From assembly GCA_016875225.1 (NCBI GenBank), contig VGRW01000025.1:1-41966 (forward strand): 41,966 nucleotides of DNA, written 5' to 3'. How positions within the stretch are numbered: position 1 is the stretch's first letter; the number at the start of each line of letters is the position of its first letter. Origin of the DNA: Deltaproteobacteria bacterium (GTDB taxonomy: Bacteria; Myxococcota_A; UBA9160; SZUA-336). This document shows, piece after piece, positions 9,480-18,653 of this stretch. The notes beneath the pieces were generated by a model. The model saw only the letters and a list, made by a program, of their open reading frames with translations, was not told the origin of the DNA and ran no database searches. The position numbers and the translations under genes are program-made.

Positions 9480-10693
9480 AGCCGCAGGTGCGCGCGAACG
9501 CGCTCGATCAGCTCGTCGTCGGCGCGCGTCCGGCCGGCGAAGCGCGCGCGTTCGAGCTCGCGCAGCAGCGCGAGCGCCCCGGGATCGGGGCTTCGCGCGG
9601 CGATCTCGGCGCTGGTGAGCGGTGACGCGTCGAAGCCGTGGCGGACGCCGATTCCGGCGCGAACCGCGCGCGCGAGGTGCGGCAGACACTCGGCGGTGTC
9701 GCGAGCCGCGAGCGCGGCGTCGAACGCCATGCGCGGCGACGGCGCGCCCTGGCCCGGCAGTCCGGCGAGCTGCGCGCGCCGCCAGCGCACCAGGTAGGCG
9801 GCGCTGGCGGCGAGCGCGAGCGCCGCGGCGAGCGCGAGCCCGGCGAGCGGAATCGGCGCGGCTTCGCGCGGCTTCGCGCGCTCGGTCCAGGGCGTTCGCT
9901 CCTCCGGCTCGGCGCTTCCCGCGAAGACCGAGCAGAGCTGCGGCTCGCTGGCCGCGATCGCGAGCGCTCTCGCTTGCGGGTCGAAGTACGAGAAGCGAAC
10001 CGGCTCGATGCGCACCTGGCCCGCGCGCGCGGGCACGAGCGCGTAGCGGAACGTGCGGCGGGTGGTCGCGCGTCCCGCGCTCTCTCCGATCGAGAGCAGG
10101 GGCGGCTCCGGAAACACCTCGACGCCGTCTCCGACGAGCGGCTCGAGCGCGGGCGGCGCAGCGTCCCAGACGTTGCCCTCGCCGCTGAGCTCGATCGTGA
10201 GCGAGACTGCCTTGCCCAGGCGCAAGCGATCGTCGCCGAGCGCCGTTCGCACTTCGAGCCGTCCGACGAGCGCGTCGTCGGGAACGCCGCTGGGAAGCGC
10301 TCGCACGCGAAGCTCCGCGCCTGGTACCCGTATCGCGCGTTCCGCGCCGCCTTCTCCGGCGATCAGGAGCCGGGAGTCGTCGATCTCGATCGCGCCGGTG
10401 CGCGTCGGGAAGAGCGCGCGTCGGAACTCGGTGCTCGGCCGGCCGCGCTCGTCGGGCGCAAGCCCGCGCGTTCCCAGCCGCTCGGCCCAGAACCCGTCGA
10501 ACGGCGGCGGCTCCCAGCTGGCGCGTGCTCCCGCCGGGTGGCGCACCCGCACCGCGAGCACCACCTGCTCGTGCCCCAAGACCTCGGCCCGGTCGAGCTC
10601 GACCTGCACCTCGAGCGCCTCGGCGTCGTCGCCGCGCGCCGCGCCCGAGCCGAGGGTCAGCAGCAGAAGCAGCGCCGCGCCGCGCGAAGTCAC
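9476..10693 (-). CDS. batD: BatD-like membrane protein (aerotolerance operon)
   Basis: This 405-residue protein has a signal peptide (ALLLLLTLGSGAARG), a mostly beta-rich periplasmic region (residues 25-260) with the BatD-style FRYALVPARAG segment, one membrane helix at about 280-305 (PLAGLALAAALALAASAAYLV) followed by RWRR, and a cytoplasmic helical tail. That order matches BatD of the Bacteroides aerotolerance operon, thought to scaffold the VWA proteins BatA and BatB at the inner membrane; the biochemical role is not established. The GTG start overlaps the preceding gene's stop as GTGA. It is the last gene of the Bat unit and converges on mobA, sharing CTAG as stop codon. Confidence 0.8.
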   Translation of the reverse strand: MTSRGAALLLLLTLGSGAARGDDAEALEVQVELDRAEVLGHEQVVLAVRVRHPAGARASWEPPPFDGFWAERLGTRGLAPDERGRPSTEFRRALFPTRTGAIEIDDSRLLIAGEGGAERAIRVPGAELRVRALPSGVPDDALVGRLEVRTALGDDRLRLGKAVSLTIELSGEGNVWDAAPPALEPLVGDGVEVFPEPPLLSIGESAGRATTRRTFRYALVPARAGQVRIEPVRFSYFDPQARALAIAASEPQLCSVFAGSAEPEERTPWTERAKPREAAPIPLAGLALAAALALAASAAYLVRWRRAQLAGLPGQGAPSPRMAFDAALAARDTAECLPHLARAVRAGIGVRHGFDASPLTSAEIAARSPDPGALALLRELERARFAGRTRADDELIERVRAHLRL

Positions 10694-12315
10694 CAGGTCC
10701 TCCCGCCCGGTCGGCCGCGCGGCCTTCCGTCGAACTCGCTCGTGATCTGGCGGCGCAGCGCGTCTCCCACCGGCTCGTCGAGCGTCGCGAGCCAGCGCTC
10801 GGCCTCTCGCTCGTCGAGCCCGCCGGGCGCGGGCTCCGGCTCGCCGCGAGCGCTCGACTCGCCGCTCGGCGCAGGCTCCTCCGAGTCCGACTCACTTCGC
10901 TCGTCCTGGTTCGGCTCGGTCTCGGGCACGGGCGGGAGCTCGACGATCTTCTGCAGCGCGAACTCGTAGTTCCACTTGGCCTCGATCTCGTCGGGCCGCG
11001 CGAGCAGCGCCGCCCAGTACGCGTCGCGCGCCTCCTCGAAGTGCTCCTGCGCCACGAGCGTGTTGCCCAGGTTGAAGCTCGCGCTGAAGCGTGCGAGCTC
11101 GTCGTCCGGATCGACCGCGCGGAGCGCCTCCAGGTAGGCGCTCGCGGCCTGGTCGATCCGCTCCAGCCGGTAGAGCGCGTTTCCGATCCGGATCTGCGTT
11201 CGCGCGTCGCTCGCGCCGACGCGCTCGGCTTCGCGGTAGAGCGAGAGCGCCTCTTCCGCGCGTCCGGCCGAGAGCGCCGCGTCGCCGCGCGAGAGCCAGC
11301 TCGAGGTCGGGCCGAAGGCCGCGGTCGCCAGCGCAACGGCGGCGGCGCCCGCGGCGGCTGCGCGGCGCCGCCCGAGCCCGCGTAGCGGCGACGAGCCGGC
11401 GCCCGAGAGCCAGAGCTCCGCCGCGAGCGCGAGGCCCGCGGCGACGAGCCAGGGCAGGAGCGGATCGGAGCCTTCCGGGCGCGCCGGCTCGGGCTCCGCG
11501 CGAGGCGCCGGTGGCGGCAGCAGATCCTCGGTCGTCGGTCGCTCCTCGATCTCGAGGAAGTACACGCCGCCGGTCTCGGACGCGATCCGACGCAGAACTG
11601 CGTCGTCGCGCCGCGAGAGCGTCGGCTCGCCGCGCCGCACCGCTTCCGCCAGCGCGAGCGGACCGGGCACCGCCGCGCCCGCCGCGGTTCCATAGCCGAC
11701 CGAGACGACGCGCGCGCCGAGCCGCGCCAGCGCCGCGATCTGCGCGTCCAGCGCGGGGCCGAAGTGCTCGCCGTCCGAGAGCAGCAGCACCGTGCGCGGC
11801 CGGCTCGAGCGCGGGTCGAAGGCGCGCGCGGCCGCCGCGAGTCCGCGGCCGAGCTCGCTCCCGCGCGCCGAGATCGTCTCGGAGTCGAGCGCGCGCAGAT
11901 AGGTGATCACGGCGTCGCGGTCGTGCGAGAGCGGAAGCGCGATGAACGCCTCGCCCGCGAACACGACCAGCGCGAGCCGGACGCCGTGCGCTTCCTCGGC
12001 CAATTTCTCGGCCGTGCGCAGCGCGCGGCGCAGCCGCGATGGCGCGACGTCGGAGACGTCCATGCTCGACGAGCCGTCGATCGCGATCACGACGTCGGCG
12101 AAGTCGTGCGAGAGCTCCTCGGGCGACTCGGATGCGCGCCCGAGCGCGATCGCGACCAGGAACGCCGCGAGCGTGAGCGCGAGCGCGCGCGCGATCCGTG
12201 TCGCTGGCGTCGGATCCCGACCCAGCCAGCCGAGCAGCTCGCGCCGGCCACGAAGCGCCGCCTGCGCGGCGAGAACTCCGACCGCGCCGGCCGCGAGCCA
12301 CGCGATGCCGCTCAC
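10690..12315 (-). CDS. BatB-BatC fusion: VWA domain plus TPR repeats
   Basis: One 541-residue chain carries two proteins that are usually separate. Residues 1-60 hold two membrane segments (WLAAGAVGVLAAQAAL, IARALALTLAAFLVAIALG). Residues 80-270 are a von Willebrand A domain with a complete MIDAS (DGSSS and LLSDGEH). A second pair of membrane helices lies around 305-365, followed by at least three tetratricopeptide repeats (about 370-480) and an acidic, low-complexity tail rich in Glu, Ser and Pro. The first half corresponds to BatB and the second to BatC of the aerotolerance operon. The GTG at 12315 overlaps the batA TGA as GTGA and gives a clean membrane-protein N-terminus, so a longer frame upstream was rejected. 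Fusion suggests that BatB and BatC act at fixed stoichiometry. Confidence 0.82.
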   Translation of the reverse strand: MSGIAWLAAGAVGVLAAQAALRGRRELLGWLGRDPTPATRIARALALTLAAFLVAIALGRASESPEELSHDFADVVIAIDGSSSMDVSDVAPSRLRRALRTAEKLAEEAHGVRLALVVFAGEAFIALPLSHDRDAVITYLRALDSETISARGSELGRGLAAAARAFDPRSSRPRTVLLLSDGEHFGPALDAQIAALARLGARVVSVGYGTAAGAAVPGPLALAEAVRRGEPTLSRRDDAVLRRIASETGGVYFLEIEERPTTEDLLPPPAPRAEPEPARPEGSDPLLPWLVAAGLALAAELWLSGAGSSPLRGLGRRRAAAAGAAAVALATAAFGPTSSWLSRGDAALSAGRAEEALSLYREAERVGASDARTQIRIGNALYRLERIDQAASAYLEALRAVDPDDELARFSASFNLGNTLVAQEHFEEARDAYWAALLARPDEIEAKWNYEFALQKIVELPPVPETEPNQDERSESDSEEPAPSGESSARGEPEPAPGGLDEREAERWLATLDEPVGDALRRQITSEFDGRPRGRPGGRTW

Positions 12316-13346
12316 GGCAGCCTCCGCAACATCCCGTGCGCCAGCCCCGCTTCGAGCAGAAGCAGGGCGAGCGCGAGCGCGAGCGCGTGGGGAGCGAGCG
12401 TCGCGTGCCGGTAGCGCGGCTCGATCGCGGTCGGCCGCGCCTCGAGCCGGTCGATCGCGGCCGCGACGCCGGCGAGATCTTCCGGCCGGCGGGCGTGGAA
12501 GAAACGACCACCCGTCGCGGAGGCGACACTCTCGAGTGTGGGGCGATCCAGATCGACGCGCTCGAAGCGCATCGGGGTGCCCCGGCCCGGCTGCGCGAAC
12601 GGCACCAGCCCCGAGCTGCCGACTCCGACGGTGTGGATGCGCACGCCCGCCATCGCGGCGAGCTCCGCCGCGGTCTTCGGAGCGAGCTTTCCGGAGTTGT
12701 GGCGCCCGTCGGTGACCACCACGAGGATGCGCCGACCGTCCTCGGGGCCGCCGGGGATCGAGAGCCTGCGCGCGCCGAGCCCGATCGCCTCGCCGAGCGC
12801 CGTCGCGTCGCCGACCAGCCCGGCCTCGACGCGTTCGAGCGCCTCCTGCACGAGTCGATGGTCGACGGTGAGCGGGCACTGCGTGAACGCGTGCTCGCCG
12901 AACGCGACCAGACCGATCCGGTCACCGCCGCGCGCGCGCACGAGCTCCGCGACGGCTCGCTTGGCGAGCTCGAGCCGCGTCACCTGCCGCCCTTCGAGCT
13001 GCCCGTCGAGCGCGAGCATGCTGCCCGAGGCGTCGAGCGCGATCAGCAGATCCACGCCGGTTCCGCCCGCCGGGTTCTCCGGCACCAGCCCGATCGGGCG
13101 AGCGGCCGCCAGCACCAGCAGCGCGAGCGCGGTGATCCGCAGCGCGACCGAGACCAGGAACGCGAGGTCGGGCCGGACCCGCGAAGGATTCGCCCCCGCG
13201 CTCGGCACGCGCAGCCGGCGCGGCCCGATCGCGAGCACGAGCCACGCGAGGAGCGCCACGCAGGCGAGCCCCGCGAGCAGAAGTCGCGGGGCCTCGACGC
13301 CGTACGCCGCCGCCTCGAGCGGGCTAAGCGCGGAGATTCGCCACAT
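12312..13346 (-). CDS. batA: BatA-like VWA-domain membrane protein
   Basis: This 344-residue inner-membrane protein has two N-terminal membrane segments (LLLAGLACVALLAWLVLAIG; ITALALLVLAAARP), a VWA domain at about residues 85-300 with MIDAS motif DASGSM and late VVTDGRH, and a C-terminal helix (LALALALLLLEAGL). This is the BatA layout. VWA proteins of MoxR operons are thought to work with the AAA+ ATPase as metal-dependent chaperone or assembly factors. ATG at 13346 is the only good start near the first helix; it overlaps the preceding gene by 23 bases and has only a weak ribosome site. Its stop overlaps the next gene as GTGA. Confidence 0.83.
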   Translation of the reverse strand: MWRISALSPLEAAAYGVEAPRLLLAGLACVALLAWLVLAIGPRRLRVPSAGANPSRVRPDLAFLVSVALRITALALLVLAAARPIGLVPENPAGGTGVDLLIALDASGSMLALDGQLEGRQVTRLELAKRAVAELVRARGGDRIGLVAFGEHAFTQCPLTVDHRLVQEALERVEAGLVGDATALGEAIGLGARRLSIPGGPEDGRRILVVVTDGRHNSGKLAPKTAAELAAMAGVRIHTVGVGSSGLVPFAQPGRGTPMRFERVDLDRPTLESVASATGGRFFHARRPEDLAGVAAAIDRLEARPTAIEPRYRHATLAPHALALALALLLLEAGLAHGMLRRLP

Positions 13347-14196
13347 TCCGCACCCGCTCTCGCGCCGTCGACGCGAGCTCTGCCACAGGCTCGAGCCGGG
13401 GTCGTTTCGCGAAGCGCGCGCGCTCGAGTGCCGCGAGCACGCGAACCAGCTCGCGGTCGACCGCCGCGGGCAGCTCGGCCGGAGTCGCGCTCGACGTGTC
13501 GATTCCCCACACGCCGGCGACGAACTCGAGCAGGGCGGCGCGCATCGCGCCCGCGGCGGCGCGCGCGTCGGCGTCGCGATCGGGATCGCCGAGCTCCGCG
13601 AGCGCCCTGCGGCCGGTCGCCTCGAGCCGCGTCGTCGCCTGGCGGAGCGCCCGCGCCCGACGGCGCAGCGCGCGCAGCGCCGTCGAGCCGGCGGCGATCG
13701 CGAGCGCGACCGCGATCCAGACCCAGACGGGCGTCGGCGCGATCGCGGGCGCCGCGCGGATGTCGAAGACCGCGGCGCGTTCGGGCAGGTCCGCGCGCAC
13801 CGACCGCACCGAGACCGGAATCCCGCCCACGCGAAGCGGGCGCAGCTCCCCGTCCGATCCGAGCAGCGGAATCTCGAGCCAGGGCAGGGCCAGCTCGCCG
13901 ACCTCGCGCGCCCGCACCACCCAGAGCAGATGGTGACGCAGTCCGGTGTCGGTGCGGACGGGCTCCACCAGTCGGACCGAGTCGGATGCGAACGCCGCGT
14001 CGGACGGAGCGGACGGGGTCTGCAGCGCGAAGCCATCGGGCGTCTCGACCTCGACGGTGACGCCGATCGGATCGCCCACCCGTGCGCGGCTGCGGTCGAG
14101 CGTGACGCGCGCGCCGATCCCCGGCTCGGGGATCGCGACCTCGCCGCACGCCGCCGTGACGAGCGCGAGCAGCGCCAGCCGCGCGCCTCGGGTCAA
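13324..14196 (-). CDS. BatD/DUF4381-like membrane protein of the Bat operon
   Basis: A 290-residue protein with an N-terminal signal sequence (ARLALLALVTAACG), possibly a lipoprotein, though the residues before Cys fit the lipobox imperfectly. A beta-rich extracytoplasmic part (residues 20-165) precedes one membrane helix (VWVWIAVALAIAAGSTAL) and a basic, helical cytoplasmic tail of about 100 residues. The position between the DUF58 gene and batA, together with this topology, matches the small DUF4381/BatD-like component of many MoxR-VWA operons. The beta part resembles BatD in style, so the operon holds two related scaffold-like proteins. The TTG start overlaps the DUF58 TGA as TTGA and places the signal peptide right at the N-terminus. 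I infer the family from topology and context. Confidence 0.65.
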   Translation of the reverse strand: MTRGARLALLALVTAACGEVAIPEPGIGARVTLDRSRARVGDPIGVTVEVETPDGFALQTPSAPSDAAFASDSVRLVEPVRTDTGLRHHLLWVVRAREVGELALPWLEIPLLGSDGELRPLRVGGIPVSVRSVRADLPERAAVFDIRAAPAIAPTPVWVWIAVALAIAAGSTALRALRRRARALRQATTRLEATGRRALAELGDPDRDADARAAAGAMRAALLEFVAGVWGIDTSSATPAELPAAVDRELVRVLAALERARFAKRPRLEPVAELASTARERVRNVANLRA

Positions 14197-15065
14197 CTCC
14201 GCCTCCGCGCGCGCTCCTCGAAGAAGCGCAGCAAGCCGGGCAGTAGCCGCGTGCCGCTGTCGAGCGTGGCGCAGTCGGCGCCGATGGAGCGCAGCACCGC
14301 TTCGGGAAGCGCCGCTTCGAGCAGGGCGTCCGGATCGCGGCCGCTCCGCCAGAGCCGCGTGCGACGCACTTCTGCGTCGCGCACGCGGACCGGGGGCAGC
14401 CGCCGGTCGGTTTGATCCGCCGGGTCGCGAACGCGAAGGGCGATCAGATCGTGCTTGATCGCGCAGCGGCGCAGCACCGCGCCGGGATCGGCAAACAGGA
14501 AATCCGAGATCAGCGCGACCAGTGAGTTCCGCGGCAGCCGCTCGGCGGCCCAGCCGAGCGCGGGCGCGGCGTCGGTGCCGGAGCCGGAACCCGAGCCGGG
14601 CGTCGCGAGCGCTCGGAAGATCCGCTCGAGCGCGGCCCGCCCGGTGCCGGGCGGAAGCGCCTGCACGAGCCCGTCCGAAAAGACCGCGAGCGCGACGCGG
14701 TCCTGCGCGGCGGTCGCGGCCGCGGCCAGCGCGGCCGCCGCGCGGCGCACGGCTTCGAGCTTGGTCTCGCCCGCGAAGCCGAATTCGAGCGAAGGGGACA
14801 GGTCGACCAGAAGCGCGACCACCAGGTCGCGCTCCTCGCGCATTCGTTTCACGATCGGGCGCCCCAGCCGCGCGGTCGCGTTCCACTCCAGCCAGCGCAC
14901 GTCGTCCCCCGGCGCGTAGTCGCGAAGCTCCTCGAATGTGAGCCCCTGCCCGCGGAAGGCGCTGCGGTAGGCGCCGGTGAGCGAGGTCGAGACGTCGCGG
15001 CGCGCGCGCAGGCGCAGCGCGCGCGAGGCGCGAGCCGCGTCGCTGCGGATCGGGTCCGGCTTCAC
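14193..15065 (-). CDS. DUF58-family VWA-like protein
   Basis: This 290-residue soluble protein has the DUF58 signature at residues 30-75, including FEELRDYAPGDDVRWLEWNATAR, then a VWA-like fold with the metal-site motif DLSPS and VALAVFSDG. DUF58 proteins nearly always follow moxR in such operons and probably form part of the ATPase complex, although no activity is established. The GTG start overlaps the moxR stop as GTGA and its own stop overlaps the next gene as TTGA, so the three are translationally coupled. Length and motif order are normal for the family. Confidence 0.88.
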   Translation of the reverse strand: MKPDPIRSDAARASRALRLRARRDVSTSLTGAYRSAFRGQGLTFEELRDYAPGDDVRWLEWNATARLGRPIVKRMREERDLVVALLVDLSPSLEFGFAGETKLEAVRRAAAALAAAATAAQDRVALAVFSDGLVQALPPGTGRAALERIFRALATPGSGSGSGTDAAPALGWAAERLPRNSLVALISDFLFADPGAVLRRCAIKHDLIALRVRDPADQTDRRLPPVRVRDAEVRRTRLWRSGRDPDALLEAALPEAVLRSIGADCATLDSGTRLLPGLLRFFEERARRRS

Positions 15066-15985
15066 GGAGTCTGAACCGAGGCCAGCACCTGGCGCACGAT
15101 CGCGTCGGGCGTGCAGCCCTCGGCCTCGGCCTCGTAGGAGAGCAGCAGGCGGTGGCGCAGGACGGCAGGCGCGACCCGCTTCACGTCCTCCGGAAGCACG
15201 TACTCGCGTCCCTCCAGGAAGGCGCGCGCGCGGGCGGCCTCGATCAGGTAGATCGACGCGCGCGGCGAGCCGCCGAGCTCGACGGCGTCGAGCTCGCGGC
15301 TTTTCTCGACCAGGCGCACCGCGTAGTCGACGAGCGACGGCTCGACGTGGAGCGCGCGCACCGTCTGGCGCAGGCTCATCACCTCGACCGCGCCGATCGC
15401 GATCTCGGGCTGCTCGAGGTCCGCCGGCGCCGTGCGGCTGCGCACGATCTCGATCTCCTCCTCGCGCGACGGGTAGTCGACGCGGAGCTTCAGCATGAAG
15501 CGGTCCACCTGCGCCTCGGGAAGCCGGTAGACGCCCTCCTGCTCGACCGGATTCTGTGTCGCCATGACCAGGAACGGCTCCGGCAGGCGCAGGCTCTCGC
15601 CCGCGAGCGTGACCTGGCGCTCCTCCATCGCCTCGAGCAGGGCGCTCTGCACCTTCGCCGGAGCGCGGTTGATCTCGTCGGCGAGGATCACGTTGTGGAA
15701 GAGCGGGCCGCGGTGCAGGCGGAAGCTGCCGCTCGCGGGCTCGTACACCTGCGTGCCTAGCAGATCCGCCGGAAGCAGGTCCGGCGTGAACTGGATGCGC
15801 CGGAAGTCCAGGTCGAGCACGCGCGCGAAGGCGCGAACCGCGGTCGTCTTGGCCAGCCCGGGCACGCCCTCGACCAGCACGTGCCCCTGGCAGAGCAGCG
15901 CGACGAGCAGACCGTCGACCAGCTCGCGCTGACCGACGAGCACGCGCGCCATCTCGCGCCGGATCCGCTCTACCGCGTCACTCAA
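15062..15985 (-). CDS. MoxR-family AAA+ ATPase
   Basis: A 307-residue MoxR ATPase: Walker A GVPGLAKT, Walker B VILADEINRAP followed by KVQSALLEAMEERQV, sensor 1 ATQNPVEQEG, and a C-terminal lid with sensor 2 (GGSPRAS). MoxR ATPases are chaperone-like machines that act with VWA partners on metal-cofactor insertion or envelope stress; the partners here are the five downstream Bat-type genes. The start is TTG at 15985. A TAGACT box 16 bases upstream, in the 24-base gap after the AsmA-like gene, may provide an internal promoter. There is no alternative ATG or GTG close by. Confidence 0.92.
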   Translation of the reverse strand: MSDAVERIRREMARVLVGQRELVDGLLVALLCQGHVLVEGVPGLAKTTAVRAFARVLDLDFRRIQFTPDLLPADLLGTQVYEPASGSFRLHRGPLFHNVILADEINRAPAKVQSALLEAMEERQVTLAGESLRLPEPFLVMATQNPVEQEGVYRLPEAQVDRFMLKLRVDYPSREEEIEIVRSRTAPADLEQPEIAIGAVEVMSLRQTVRALHVEPSLVDYAVRLVEKSRELDAVELGGSPRASIYLIEAARARAFLEGREYVLPEDVKRVAPAVLRHRLLLSYEAEAEGCTPDAIVRQVLASVQTP

Positions 15986-16001
15986 TGCTCACCCGAGCCC
16001 G

Positions 16002-16007
16002 AGTCTA
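16002..16007 (-). promoter_or_regulatory. TAGACT -10-like box before moxR
   Basis: TAGACT on the minus strand lies in the 24-base gap between the AsmA-like gene and moxR, 16 bases from the TTG start. The same hexamer occurs 6-7 bases before ptsP and gloB. No convincing -35 box is visible. Confidence 0.3.
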
Positions 16008-16009
16008 CC

Positions 16010-18592
16010 TCAGGGCTGCGCAGGGCTGGGTGTGGAATCGGGCTCGGCGGCCTCTGCGCCCGTCGGAATCAACTTGCCCAGCGTGCGCACGCCCTTCATC
16101 ACGGCGTCGGACGCGAAGCCGACCGCATCGCGAATGCGCTCGGGCGGGAGCGGCGTCACGCGCATGTCGTCGCGCGGTCCGTCCAGGCGGAAGTAGAGCG
16201 CGAGCAGGTTGCGATCCTTGCCGAGGATCACGTTGCGCACGATCGGCAGGCTCCCGATCACGGAGTCGAGCGTCTTCAGGAACAGCAGGGCGACCACGAA
16301 CTCCGACTCCTTGGTCGGCGTATTGAGATCCATCTCGCCGCTGCCGAGCATGCGCAGCTGCGGGCCGAGCAATTTGGCATCGGTCATCGCGAGTCGACCC
16401 TCCGCCAGGCCGAAGTCCGCCGAGAGCCGGTCGTAGGGAAGCGGCCGGCCGAGCAGGCCGCTGACACCGGAGAGTGACGGAAGGCGCGCGAGCGCGACCA
16501 GCCCGGGGAGCTTGGCGACGCTGCCGGCCCGAAGCTCGACGTGGAGCTCGAGCCCGCCGTCGACGGCGAAGCGCCCGCTCTTGCGCAGCGCGCCGGAGAG
16601 GCGTCCCTCGGCGTCGCCGCGCCCGACGATGCTCGCCTCCGGAAGCGCGAGCGCTGTCGCCACGGGAGCGGCGTCGAAATCGCGAAGCTCCAGGTCGAAC
16701 CCGAACGGCGCGCGATCCGGCTCGCCCAGCGCCACTCGACCCGAGCCCGAAAGCGAGCCGCCCGCGAGCTCGGCGGAGAGGCTCGAAAGGCGCACGTCCG
16801 CGCCCGTGGCTTCGATCCGCGTGCGCAGGTTCGCGGCGCGGAGATCCCCGAGCGCGAGCCGATCGAGCGCGATCTCGCCCGAGAGCCAGGTCGGGCCGCG
16901 GATCGCCGCGCCCGTCGACGGATCCCGGAGGTAGCGGACATCGACCGAGACGCGATCGGCCTGCGGGTCCCAGCGCACGTCGAGCTCGGCCGGCGCGCCG
17001 CCGAGCACTCCGCGTACGCCCTCGCTGGCGATGCCGCCGCCGGGGAAGCGAAGCCTTCCCGACGCGTCGCGAAGCGGCAGCACGAACGCCGGATGCCGCA
17101 GCGCCAGATCCGTGAAATCGAGCGCGGATTCCCTGCCGTCGCCCGGCTCGTCGCCGACCAGTCCGTCCACCGCGGCGCCGAGCCCGGTGAGCGGCATTCC
17201 CGGCCCGCCGATCACGCTGTCCTCGTCGTCCGGAAGGTGGGCGAGTCGGTCGAGCCCGTCGATGCGCACGTCGATCTCGGGCGTCGCCTCGCCGTCGTCG
17301 GTCATGCGCAGCTCGTGGATCTCGAGCACGTTGCCGGCGATTCGCAGCTCGCCCGACATGTTCTCGAGCCGCGTCTCGGGCTTGGGCTTGTAGATCCCGT
17401 CGCGCGCGCGAAGCTCGAGCCGGAAGGCCTCGGGCGCGAGCGGCGCGTCGAACGAGAGCCGCGCGCCCGCGGTGGTTCGCGGCACGTCGATCACCAGATG
17501 CGCGTCCGCGACGGTTCCCGCTTCGATCCGCTCCGCGACGCGCCGCCAGGTGGCGATCTTCATGCCCAGCAGCGTCAGCGGATTCAAGCGGTCGCGGCGC
17601 CCGGGCGCGAAGTCCGCGAGCCGCACGTCGAGCGCGATCCGACCCGGGCTGCGCGTGTCGAGCGCGAGCGAGCCGCTGGCGACCAGATCGTCGAGCTCGA
17701 GCGGCCGAAGCTCGAGCGAGAGCACGCTCCCATCCCAGTCGACGTCGGTGGCCAGTCTGGCGCGGGCGGGCGCGATCGGCCGGTCGAGCGCGGGCACGCG
17801 CAGATCGAGCTTGGCGAGCTCGAGGTCGAGCTTGCCCTTCACCGCCCCCGACTCGTGCTCGTAGGCGAGCTCGAAGCTGCCGCTCGCGAGGCCGCGCGCG
17901 CGCACGGCGGTCTGGGGCGCGAGCGACAGGTCGAGCCCGACGACGCTGCCGTTCGCTTCGCCTCCGCCGCGCCCGGCCGAGAAGCGCAGCGACAGCTCGC
18001 CGAAGGCGCTTGCGCCGCGCGAGATGCGCGCGTTCGCCTCGCCCTCGATCCGCCGGCCGAAGCCCGCGCGCCTGGCCTCGACGCGCAGGCCGCGAATCAG
18101 CCAGGGCTCGCCCGCGCCGGGATCGTAGGCGACCTCGCCGTCGCTCACCGAGAGGCCGATCGGCGGCAGGCGTTCCAGCTCGAGCTCGGGTCCGGCCGTT
18201 TTTCCTCTCGCGTGCAGGCGCAGCACCGGGCGATCGAGCACCCAGTCGAGCGGCAGGAACTGACCCGCCAGAAGTCTCGGCCAGGTCTGGCGGCCGAGCG
18301 CGCGCTCGACCTCGAGAAGCGGCGGCTGATCGGGCAGCGCGGCGTCCGTGACGCGGACCTGCACGAGCTCGATCTCGAGACTCGTTCCGGGCCGGAGCGA
18401 CATCGACCCGATCTCGACGTGCTTTCCGAGCACGCTCGAGAGCGCACCCGCCACGAACTCGGTGTCCGCGCCGTAGATCAGCGCGGCCAGGCCGCCTGCC
18501 GAGGCGAGTCCGAGCAGCAGGGCCGCGACCAACAGCCGACGCCAGATCCGCCGCGCGCGCCCGGCCCCGGGCCTGGAATCGGGCTGCGACAG
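16010..18592 (-). CDS. AsmA-like / YhdP-type envelope protein
   Basis: A large protein of about 860 residues with one N-terminal membrane anchor (RRIWRRLLVAALLLGLASAG) and a long, repetitive beta-strand-rich periplasmic region. The C-terminal part resembles the AsmA-like C-terminal domain (SVIGSLPIVRNVILGKDRN; LLALYFRLDGP). Such AsmA/TamB/YhdP proteins are thought to form lipid-conducting bridges between the membranes, so a role in outer-membrane lipid supply is likely by family. The start is uncertain. TTG at 18532 removes the basic residues before the anchor; CTG at 18592 keeps them and has GAGGGGG five bases upstream, and in-frame TGA lies just beyond. It is the first gene of the minus-strand run into moxR and the Bat genes. 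Confidence 0.75.
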   Translation of the reverse strand: MSQPDSRPGAGRARRIWRRLLVAALLLGLASAGGLAALIYGADTEFVAGALSSVLGKHVEIGSMSLRPGTSLEIELVQVRVTDAALPDQPPLLEVERALGRQTWPRLLAGQFLPLDWVLDRPVLRLHARGKTAGPELELERLPPIGLSVSDGEVAYDPGAGEPWLIRGLRVEARRAGFGRRIEGEANARISRGASAFGELSLRFSAGRGGGEANGSVVGLDLSLAPQTAVRARGLASGSFELAYEHESGAVKGKLDLELAKLDLRVPALDRPIAPARARLATDVDWDGSVLSLELRPLELDDLVASGSLALDTRSPGRIALDVRLADFAPGRRDRLNPLTLLGMKIATWRRVAERIEAGTVADAHLVIDVPRTTAGARLSFDAPLAPEAFRLELRARDGIYKPKPETRLENMSGELRIAGNVLEIHELRMTDDGEATPEIDVRIDGLDRLAHLPDDEDSVIGGPGMPLTGLGAAVDGLVGDEPGDGRESALDFTDLALRHPAFVLPLRDASGRLRFPGGGIASEGVRGVLGGAPAELDVRWDPQADRVSVDVRYLRDPSTGAAIRGPTWLSGEIALDRLALGDLRAANLRTRIEATGADVRLSSLSAELAGGSLSGSGRVALGEPDRAPFGFDLELRDFDAAPVATALALPEASIVGRGDAEGRLSGALRKSGRFAVDGGLELHVELRAGSVAKLPGLVALARLPSLSGVSGLLGRPLPYDRLSADFGLAEGRLAMTDAKLLGPQLRMLGSGEMDLNTPTKESEFVVALLFLKTLDSVIGSLPIVRNVILGKDRNLLALYFRLDGPRDDMRVTPLPPERIRDAVGFASDAVMKGVRTLGKLIPTGAEAAEPDSTPSPAQP

Positions 18593-18653
18593 GTCGTCCC
18601 CCTCTCACCGAACGAGTCACCGAGCGATGCGGTCCGGCTGCGCATCAGCTGCC

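Noticed and set aside
9204-18620. Long Arg- and Ala-rich open frames in other phases and on the opposite strand across the Bat and AsmA region
   Set aside because: They are by-products of high GC content: no domains, extreme Arg/Ala/Pro composition and no ribosome sites, lying across well-recognised genes.
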